Source: a virus. From it: a stretch of 25,986 nucleotides of DNA. The stretch is taken from positions 1 through 25,986 of IMG/VR virus record IMGVR_UViG_3300028400_000029; one strand, written 5' to 3'. Positions 19,782-25,986 of this stretch are shown piece after piece. The notes beneath the pieces are model-generated. The model saw only the letters and a list, made by a program, of their open reading frames with translations, ran no database searches and was not told the DNA's origin. The translations under genes were made by a program, and so were the position numbers. How positions within the stretch are numbered: position 1 is the first letter of the stretch; each line of letters opens with the position of its first letter.

Positions 19782-22160
19782 TCAAGTGATGTCGATGTCT
19801 TGTATCACGGATTTCCATGAATCGGAAGTCCCGCCACCCGGCTCGTCGCGGACGGCGGTCAGCCGGACTTTCCGCGAGACTGGCGCCGTCCCGAAATCTG
19901 CCAGCGGGATGTCGAAGCTGGTATCGCCCTCGGCGGCAACGTGCGTCGCCAGAACTGTCCCGCCGGAGTCCAGAACTTCGATCCGGGTGCGCTGCCCGGA
20001 TTCCGGCGTCCTCGTGGCGCCGTCCCACGCCACGGCCACGCCGTCCTCCGCCACGCGGTTCCGGTTGGCCCATGTCACCGTCACATCGGAGCTCCCGGAG
20101 TGGCTGGCTGTGGCGGGCCACGCCGTTCCAGCCAGCACCATGTTGGCGGGCCGCAGAGGCGCGTTGGCGCGCGAAGAGGGCGTCACCGTAGTGGCGGTGG
20201 CGGCAGAGGCATCAAGCACGCCCAGCCCCGTCCTGGTGAGCAGCTTCACGTCAAAGCTGGCGCCTTCATTGTGCGCCACGGGATCGACAGGGAAGATGTA
20301 TTGATTCCAGACCCAAACCGAAGTGCCGACGGGCCATTCGGACGGCAATGTATCGAACGCGCCGCGGAGCAGCGTCACTTCATCGTTCACGGAATCGTAG
20401 GATTTGATTATCACGATCTCGTGATCGTCTTCGCCGTCCCCGAAAATGAGCATGTTGCCCGTTTCCGGGCCATACGCCCCGGCGAAAGACGAAATGAGCT
20501 GATCGACAGGAATCGTCGTCTCCCACTCGATGGTCAGCGCCTGCCCAAGCGTGCCCTTGTCGGTGAGCGGAAGAGCGGCCTCTTCCGTCCACACCGTGTT
20601 TCCCGCACCGTCCGTTGTTTCGACAGCTACGGAAAATCCGGAACAGTCCGGGGCGCTATCCCGGGCCATGATGATGAGCCATGCTTCCGGGCTGATGTTG
20701 ACTTCGTTCGAGACGAGCGCATAAGGCGCCGTCATGATGACCTGTTGATCCAGTGGCGTCGGATCGGTCAGCGTGGCGTCCCACGCCGCATATGGGAGGG
20801 GGACGGCCGTCGGCGGCGCAAGGCTGTAGATGTCCTCTGCCAGCGTTGCGGTAATGGGCATCTTGCCCGGCGCGCCATAATCAACGCTGGTCACGCGCAT
20901 GATGATATTGCCCGTCTCGTATTCCGGCCAATTGAATCGGACAAGATCGCCCGGCTGGAGATTCCAGAAAGACCTATCCAATTTCACGTCCGCAAGACGC
21001 TGATTGTAGCCAGCCTGCCGGAGGTCCCGGAGGGCCAGCAGCCATGCCGTATAGTGGTCGCGGATCATATAGTAGTTCCGCGTGTCTGCGACAATCTGTC
21101 CGAAGGCGTTGATGGCCGCCGTATCCTGGGCGGAGACGGACTTCTGCGTTTCCGTGGCCGGGTCGGTCCACAGCACCGTGACCTGATTGATCGTGGCGGC
21201 GCAAGCCTTGCAGGCATATTGCGTCACATCCGCCACGCTCGGCGTGATCGTCCGGATGTTCGGATCATCCGATTGGTAATCGGAACGGAGAAGGCGCAGC
21301 CGCCACTTTCCGCTGTCCGGGTTCACTGTCATGACCGCTTGAATCGTGTCGATGATGTCTTTGATGACCTCCTCGACTTTCTTCTGGCGCGCCCACACAA
21401 AAGAGATTCCCAGCCCTTCCGTGTCCAGCACAGCCGCCGCATCGAGGAAACTCTGCGTGTCTATCCGGGAGGTTGGAACCCCGAGGCCATAGTCCGGATC
21501 GCGGAGGAGTTCGTAGAGCACGTGCGCGGGGTTGGCGTCTGGCGGCGTTGGCGCCTCGATGGTGCTGGTATTCTCGACGTTGTTTCCCGTTGTCCTGTCC
21601 GTCGCATACCTGACGGTGCCGGTCTTCGCAATAAGCGATGCTGCCGGATCGAGATACTGCGGGGCATACGTCACCTGGACGCTCACCGACAACCCTTTGG
21701 GGCGCTTCTTCTCCTTGTTCACGCCCCACACGAAATCGTGGAAATACAGCATTGCCACTCCGGACATCCCGGGCAGGGAAGAGGGCGTTCCGCCGTAGGC
21801 GTTGCTGGCAAGCCGAGCCGACATCTGCTGCCCGATCTGCCCGACGTAAAACTCGACATCGCCGCGCACGCCGTCGCCGTCCCCCATGAGATCGGGATAG
21901 TCGAAATAGAGGGTTTCATCCGTGGTGATGGCCCCCGTTTGCGAGGTGCCGTGGCTGCTTCCGCCGGTCAGGCCGGGAAACCCCTGGCTGGACAGGCGCT
22001 CCAGCACCTCCGACCAGACGAGGTGCCGGTTGATCCACATGGCGCGGAACGTAACCGGGCCGAAACACACGGCGAGATGCGACGCCATCTGGTATTCATA
22101 CCGGATTTCGCCGTTGCAGACCTTCGAGCGCTGCCTGTTTACGCCAACCCCGCAGATCAT
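19782..22160 (-). CDS. Large phage tail-tip protein (GTA TIM-barrel/Phage-tail_3-like)
   Basis: A 792-residue tail protein. The true start is the ATG at 22160, overlapping the previous TGA (ATGA); a longer frame is unsupported. The N-terminus (VCNGEIRYEYQ, ASHLAVCFGPVTFRAMWINR) resembles the start of siphovirus tail-tip proteins. Residues about 270-420 (PDYGLGVPTSRIDTQSFLDA, VEEVIKDIIDTIQAVMTV) fit the Phage-tail_3 region. The C-terminal part (about 640-792) looks like a fibronectin-type beta domain (SGSSDVTVTWANRNRVAEDG, RKVRLTAVRDEPGGG). It likely forms the central tip or hub that connects to the fibre. Family call is by eye from pattern and position. Confidence 0.8.
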   Translation of the reverse strand: MICGVGVNRQRSKVCNGEIRYEYQMASHLAVCFGPVTFRAMWINRHLVWSEVLERLSSQGFPGLTGGSSHGTSQTGAITTDETLYFDYPDLMGDGDGVRGDVEFYVGQIGQQMSARLASNAYGGTPSSLPGMSGVAMLYFHDFVWGVNKEKKRPKGLSVSVQVTYAPQYLDPAASLIAKTGTVRYATDRTTGNNVENTSTIEAPTPPDANPAHVLYELLRDPDYGLGVPTSRIDTQSFLDAAAVLDTEGLGISFVWARQKKVEEVIKDIIDTIQAVMTVNPDSGKWRLRLLRSDYQSDDPNIRTITPSVADVTQYACKACAATINQVTVLWTDPATETQKSVSAQDTAAINAFGQIVADTRNYYMIRDHYTAWLLALRDLRQAGYNQRLADVKLDRSFWNLQPGDLVRFNWPEYETGNIIMRVTSVDYGAPGKMPITATLAEDIYSLAPPTAVPLPYAAWDATLTDPTPLDQQVIMTAPYALVSNEVNISPEAWLIIMARDSAPDCSGFSVAVETTDGAGNTVWTEEAALPLTDKGTLGQALTIEWETTIPVDQLISSFAGAYGPETGNMLIFGDGEDDHEIVIIKSYDSVNDEVTLLRGAFDTLPSEWPVGTSVWVWNQYIFPVDPVAHNEGASFDVKLLTRTGLGVLDASAATATTVTPSSRANAPLRPANMVLAGTAWPATASHSGSSDVTVTWANRNRVAEDGVAVAWDGATRTPESGQRTRIEVLDSGGTVLATHVAAEGDTSFDIPLADFGTAPVSRKVRLTAVRDEPGGGTSDSWKSVIQDIDIT

Positions 22161-22378
22161 TTGCACACCTTCTTCTCGACGAAAGATTCCCGGCCATACC
22201 AGAGGACGGCGGGGCCTTTGATGGTCACGGTGCCGAAGACGACGATCGTCGGCTCTCCGGAAGCATTCCCAACGGGGTCTTTGGCGCGCGCCCACGATGG
22301 GGTGGTGGCCGCCGGTTTCGGCTTGCCGGAACACCCGCGCGCGGCGCTGGAAACGAAGCCTGTCGGTGCGAACTCCAT
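22157..22378 (-). CDS. Small hypothetical tail-cluster protein
   Basis: A 73-residue protein from an ATG at 22378, one base after the previous stop and behind GAGAGGA; a TTG seven codons earlier is a poorer start. The first half is Ser/Ala/Pro/Lys-rich (SSAARGCSGKPKPAATTPSW) and may be unfolded. The second half looks like a short beta unit (TIVVFGTVTIKGPAVLWYGR). It ends in ATGA overlapping the large tail gene. No family recognised; its place suggests a small tail or assembly protein. Confidence 0.7.
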   Translation of the reverse strand: MEFAPTGFVSSAARGCSGKPKPAATTPSWARAKDPVGNASGEPTIVVFGTVTIKGPAVLWYGRESFVEKKVCK

Positions 22379-22379
22379 G

Positions 22380-23207
22380 TCAAGTCCTCTCGTCAGCAAA
22401 GGGCATGTTGCTTGTGATGGGCTCGGTTATCGTCCCGCCGAAATGCGGGAGATTGTTGAACACGTCGCGGCACGTCGCGTAAAGCTTATCACACCCCATG
22501 GAGAGTGTCACGGCGTCGCCCGTGTTCAGCCCTTCGGGGGCATTCGACAAGGTGATCTTGTCGTTTGCAGCATCGACGACGAGGATCCACGCCCGCGCCA
22601 CGCCGTGCTGCATTGACCACAGGGCCTCACCATAGACGAAGCGATCCTTGTCATGCGGGATATTCCATCCACTGGCCAGCGTTACCACGTTGCCGTCCAC
22701 GCCCGCCGCGGAAGCCGTGACCGTGAAGGAGGCCCGGGGCGCGAGACAGGCCGGGCCATACAGGATGTGTGGGCAGGTCTGCTGATACGTGCGGCGAAGC
22801 CCGGGCCGCGCCGCCTCGATCTGCTGCGACTCGAAAGCCGCCGTGAACCGCTGCTTCATGAAGATCGCCCCGGCCATGATACCGTGGAACCTTTCGATGA
22901 ACTCCGCATCGTCCAGGTGCCCGTCATAGATGGTCAGATGAATTGCCCAAAATACCGGGTGCGGGCCGTAGAAGAGCCGGGCAAAAGCCGCCTTGGCCCC
23001 CATGGAGACATTCACCCGGCGCCGGTCCGAGCCTGTGTTGGCCACGATCCGGTCATACATGATGGGCTCCGGATTGTAGGTGTCGCCAGCATAGGTCACG
23101 GCGTGCTCGGCATTGGTGTAGAGGTATTTCGTGTTTCCGATGACGATTTTGAACAACGTCACGGGGAGGCCGTCTTCACGGCTGGATTCTCTGGCGTCAA
23201 AAGACAT
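22380..23207 (-). CDS. Phage tail protein, BR0599/DUF2163 family
   Basis: A 275-residue protein. The start is the ATG at 23207, sharing a base with the TGA before it and preceded by GGAGG. The N-terminal part (VTLFKIVIGNTKYLYTNAEH, VTYAGDTYNPEPI, DRIVANT) fits DUF2163. CPHILYGPAC (145-154) matches the cysteine pair near the C-terminal BR0599 domain. Relatives lie in tail gene clusters of siphoviruses and gene transfer agents, between the distal tail and hub genes, as here. Probably a hub or baseplate component that precedes the large tail-tip protein. Confidence 0.85.
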   Translation of the reverse strand: MSFDARESSREDGLPVTLFKIVIGNTKYLYTNAEHAVTYAGDTYNPEPIMYDRIVANTGSDRRRVNVSMGAKAAFARLFYGPHPVFWAIHLTIYDGHLDDAEFIERFHGIMAGAIFMKQRFTAAFESQQIEAARPGLRRTYQQTCPHILYGPACLAPRASFTVTASAAGVDGNVVTLASGWNIPHDKDRFVYGEALWSMQHGVARAWILVVDAANDKITLSNAPEGLNTGDAVTLSMGCDKLYATCRDVFNNLPHFGGTITEPITSNMPFADERT

Positions 23208-24898
23208 CAATCAGCCTCCAATAGGCGGAACGACAAGTTGAACTCCCCAATGCCGCGCACCGGCCACGCCAGTGACAAGGCGTCGGAAGCAAAGCGAACA
23301 CGATAGACCCACTGGCACGTCACGATGTCCGACAGCGCGATGTCGCGGGGCCATGCGTCATTGACGATGATGTGCGTGTCATGGCCCTCCGGATCATCAA
23401 CCGCGACGATGCTCGTCACCTTTGTGGTGATGTAGGTCCCATCCGTCAAGCGGAGACGAATGGCCTTATGGACGGGGCTGTCGGCAAACGCCGCATAGAA
23501 ATCCTGCCCCTTGATCCGAAGAACATGCTGCCCGGATACGAGCGGGTCCATGGGGAAGAAGTCCTGCGAAAATGAAGGCAGCCAGAATGATTTGCACGTC
23601 CCCCGATGCAGGATGAAGAAGCCCTCCAGGGCTTTCGCCTCTTCAAGGCCGATCTCCGTCCACGTCGCGCTAATCGTCTGCCCGACAAACGGCACGGGCG
23701 TAGTGGTCCGAACCACCCCCTGCCCGAAGTCCAGCGTTTCGCGGAAGGACTGATAAATACGCTTCGGGGAAACGCGCCAGTTGAGGCGGATGTCGAGAAT
23801 CTTGCGGCCATCGAACTCCGCGGCCCACACACGATCCCACCACACCATCGCTCCCGGATCGGCTTCATACGTGACGACCGTTCCAGTTATCGTCCCGGTG
23901 GGAGACACTGCGGGTATCTGTTTTGCCAGCTTCCCGGGAACGCCGAGCATGAATTTCGATCCCTCGGGGTAGCTCCCGTTGATAGGTGAGTGAAGAGTCA
24001 CTTTCTTCGTGCCGGAATCAACCGCGTCAATGAGTCCGGATTCCATCCCGCCGCCGGGGGCCGACAGCACAACAAGCGCGCCTGGGAGCGCCCATTCCGG
24101 AACCTCGGAAAGTGTAACTTCGGTGTCTGCGGGCGAAGCGTCCTGCCCTGTGAGCACCCACCTGACGTAGTCCGGAAAGACCATCGACGTGTCCGCTTTC
24201 GTGGACAGCATGCGCAGCAGATAGTGCTGCTTATCCTTGATGCCCGTAACGCGCATCCGCGTGCCGCGACGAGGATACTTCCGCAAAGCCCGGCGCTGCT
24301 CATGCCCGTCGCGCGCCATGAATACGTCAGTCCGGAACTCCAGCTTGTCTGTCACGGCCTGCACCCAATTCGGCGGGAGCTCGAACAGCACAACACGCAA
24401 GCCGGAGACGGAGACATAGGGCGTCAGATTGTCAAAGTGGAACAGCACCTGCGCGTCGATGACCGGCGGGCCATCCATGGAGACGACAACATGCGTATCG
24501 ACGCTCTCAAGCGCCTTGAAAGTGCGAGGCGTTCCGAGCAGAACGGAGATCCCCGTGTCATTCAGGACGCCGATGCTGTTCAGGGTGTGGTCTTCGAGAT
24601 ACGCGGACCAGATCGAAAGCGGAATTTGTGTCTCCGCGGTGAGCGTCCCGAGATCAATCTTCTTCGGCGTGATGTGGTAGTCGTTATACCAGTCGTCGAA
24701 AAACGTGTGCATGCGCCATCCGCTGCCGGAGAACGCCCATGATACGTCAGCCGGGCCATGGAGCGTCGTCGCCCCGATGTCGCGCACGCGCACTTCCGGC
24801 TCATCTATAAGCCTCGCTTGCGGGCCGGGGGCGAGCCTGGAGGACCGGACAACCCATGCCGCCTCCGCTACTTCCCGATTTTCGTAAATGCTCGGCAT
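23207..24898 (-). CDS. Putative phage tail structural protein
   Basis: A 563-residue protein from an ATG at 24898, with AAGGAG directly upstream. It contains SGSGWRMHTFFDDWYNDYHI early, several repeated beta-type segments (DTEVTLSEVPEW, TKKVTLHSPINGSYPEGS), and FFILHRGTCKSFWLPSFSQD in the C-terminal half. The last recalls distal tail proteins of the DUF2460 type ('FFxxRRGxxxGFxxxD'). It precedes the DUF2163 gene, matching the order 'distal tail, DUF2163 hub, tail tip' in many siphoviruses. No enzyme motif is seen. Function inferred from position and a short pattern, so the family name is tentative. Confidence 0.7.
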   Translation of the reverse strand: MPSIYENREVAEAAWVVRSSRLAPGPQARLIDEPEVRVRDIGATTLHGPADVSWAFSGSGWRMHTFFDDWYNDYHITPKKIDLGTLTAETQIPLSIWSAYLEDHTLNSIGVLNDTGISVLLGTPRTFKALESVDTHVVVSMDGPPVIDAQVLFHFDNLTPYVSVSGLRVVLFELPPNWVQAVTDKLEFRTDVFMARDGHEQRRALRKYPRRGTRMRVTGIKDKQHYLLRMLSTKADTSMVFPDYVRWVLTGQDASPADTEVTLSEVPEWALPGALVVLSAPGGGMESGLIDAVDSGTKKVTLHSPINGSYPEGSKFMLGVPGKLAKQIPAVSPTGTITGTVVTYEADPGAMVWWDRVWAAEFDGRKILDIRLNWRVSPKRIYQSFRETLDFGQGVVRTTTPVPFVGQTISATWTEIGLEEAKALEGFFILHRGTCKSFWLPSFSQDFFPMDPLVSGQHVLRIKGQDFYAAFADSPVHKAIRLRLTDGTYITTKVTSIVAVDDPEGHDTHIIVNDAWPRDIALSDIVTCQWVYRVRFASDALSLAWPVRGIGEFNLSFRLLEAD

Positions 24899-24901
24899 GG
24901 C

Positions 24902-25986
24902 CTACTCCTTGTAGGCGATGCCAAACGGGCCGGTGTTCTCGTTGTCCGGATAGTAGCGCGATGTGGTGTAGTCTGCCTCATCGTCAACGAGGTTCATCTT
25001 CCCCAAGGGGAAAATCCACCACGTTGAAGTGCCAACCGTGACGGATTGTCCGGGCGTGAGATTTTGCAGGTTGACTGCACGCACGCCGATAGGGTGGCCG
25101 AGAGGCCGATAGAATCGCCCATTGGCACCGTCATCGTTGTTCGAGAAGAGCTCGATCGTGGCGAGGAGATTCGCCGTTGAAATAGGAGCGAACCCGCTGG
25201 CGATAAGCCCGTCGATCGGCCCGTCGTTCGGCCCGCCAAACACTTCGGTGCCGTCGCCAATCTTGTCTGGACTCTCGCTGCTCTCGTAATTCGTGGAATG
25301 CTCCATGTGGAACGGCCTGAACCGCGTCGCGTCGTCCGGATGGTCAATAAGCAGCCCACCGCTGTAGGGCGGCTGCCATTCGTCGGAGGCGCCGCCGGAC
25401 GGGGCAAGGCCACCGAAGGGGTGCCGGTGCTCCGGAGAATCCCATTCATACGGGTCGGAATAGTATCCCTTGCGGCAGAGGACGTTCGATCCCGTCATGA
25501 CGATGCCGTCGCCATAACTCCCGTGCCGCTCAATGCGGCCAAGATAGAAGTGCCGATAGTGCTTGTTGTCGAACTCCACCGCACCCGCGATGAACGTGGC
25601 GTCTCCGCTGGCCGCGTCATGACCGAACATGTGAAGCTGCACCGCATTCCGGGGCGCGGCGTCAGATGAGCCGGTGCCCGTCGGCTTCGTCGGCGCATAC
25701 ACCCGGCACTCATCCGCCACGGGATTCCCGCCATCGAAGCTGAACCACATGTAGTTGTTAAACAGCCTGGCGCCGCTCCCATTTTGCGTCGTCCCGTTCA
25801 GCGCCATGATCTTGAAAGTCCGGCTCGGGCTGTTCGTGCCCGCCGGAAACGTCATGGTGGCCGTTGTCTCGCCGTTCGGGCCAGCCGAACCCGTCGCCGC
25901 ACTCCATGAGGGGAGGTGGTTCGTGATGAAATCCACGATCTTCGCGGGCACATCCTCGATGTTCGTCAAAGCATAGGCGACATGCG
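24902..25986 (-). CDS. Putative phage tail protein, 5' end outside window
   Basis: A frame of at least 361 residues, open to the right edge. A TTG at 25969 could serve as a start, but the frame continues in-frame to the edge (HVAYALTNIEDVPAKIVDF), so the gene probably begins a few codons outside. The N-terminus IVDFITNHLPSWSAATGSAG, then TMTFPAG and SRTFKIMALNG, resembles tail proteins whose start folds around a 'W' motif. The rest is rich in Gly, Asp, Asn and aromatic residues with beta character. It may bind receptor or form part of the tail tip. It is followed by the next tail gene with AAGGAG overlapping its stop. Confidence 0.65.
   Translation of the reverse strand, partial: HVAYALTNIEDVPAKIVDFITNHLPSWSAATGSAGPNGETTATMTFPAGTNSPSRTFKIMALNGTTQNGSGARLFNNYMWFSFDGGNPVADECRVYAPTKPTGTGSSDAAPRNAVQLHMFGHDAASGDATFIAGAVEFDNKHYRHFYLGRIERHGSYGDGIVMTGSNVLCRKGYYSDPYEWDSPEHRHPFGGLAPSGGASDEWQPPYSGGLLIDHPDDATRFRPFHMEHSTNYESSESPDKIGDGTEVFGGPNDGPIDGLIASGFAPISTANLLATIELFSNNDDGANGRFYRPLGHPIGVRAVNLQNLTPGQSVTVGTSTWWIFPLGKMNLVDDEADYTTSRYYPDNENTGPFGIAYKE

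Noticed and set aside
19941-22616. An 891-codon rightward frame opposite the large tail gene
   Set aside because: The leftward frame has recognisable tail features, a coupled ATGA start and operon context; the rightward frame is Arg/His-rich and typical of antisense frames in GC-rich DNA.

Overview
This window is a GC-rich piece of a tailed-phage or prophage genome. Evidence for a phage is a complete lysis cassette, a run of tail genes, an HNH endonuclease, DNA methyltransferases and nucleotide-metabolism genes packed with four-base ATGA/GTGA overlaps. A tail gene of the BR0599/DUF2163 type and a long-tail gene order favour a siphovirus. The host is probably an alphaproteobacterium: one early operon carries relatives of GapR (DUF2312) and GcrA, two regulators typical of that class. 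No integrase, repressor, terminase, portal, capsid or DNA polymerase gene lies in the window, so lifestyle and replication mode cannot be read from it.

Layout. (1) 1-185: start of a leftward gene cut by the window edge. (2) 186-868: non-coding divergent control region with a leftward promoter candidate, tandem TTTATTAACA repeats, GTTAAC motifs, clustered GGCGCGCC palindromes and a copy of a dispersed repeat. (3) 869-5028: rightward operon of mostly unrecognised small genes, with a 41-bp leader duplicated in front of two of them (3424 and 4598); each leader holds two adjacent GANTC sites. (4) 5029-5894: no convincing gene, but terminators, TTGACA-type promoters and a 20-bp repeat in four copies; it reads as a cluster of short transcription units. 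(5) 5895-14520: rightward operon with a dCMP deaminase, HNH-AP2 endonuclease, Dam-type and C5-cytosine methyltransferases, a dNTP diphosphohydrolase/deoxyribosyltransferase-like fusion, a GapR-like protein, a small membrane protein, a DnaA domain IV-like protein, an MT-A70 methyltransferase and a GcrA-like regulator. (6) 14517-25986: leftward late operon entering from the right edge. In transcription order it encodes four tail proteins plus a small gene, endolysin, Rz/Rz1-type spanins, a one-helix coiled-coil membrane protein, a small unknown, a tail-fibre-like protein with HxH repeats, a probable fibre accessory protein and a permuted NlpC/P60-like protein. The two large operons converge, with stop codons interlocked at 14517-14520.

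Working idea. The early right operon looks like a host-takeover module: it carries homologues of several parts of the alphaproteobacterial cell-cycle circuit (GapR, DnaA DNA-binding domain, GcrA) next to three DNA methyltransferases and two nucleotide-pool enzymes. GANTC, the site recognised by CcrM and read by GcrA, is placed suggestively in the duplicated leaders. A second notable point is a 162-codon reading frame lying wholly inside the cytosine methyltransferase gene that resembles, from memory, a protein type seen in other phages. All family assignments are by eye from motifs; no database search was run.
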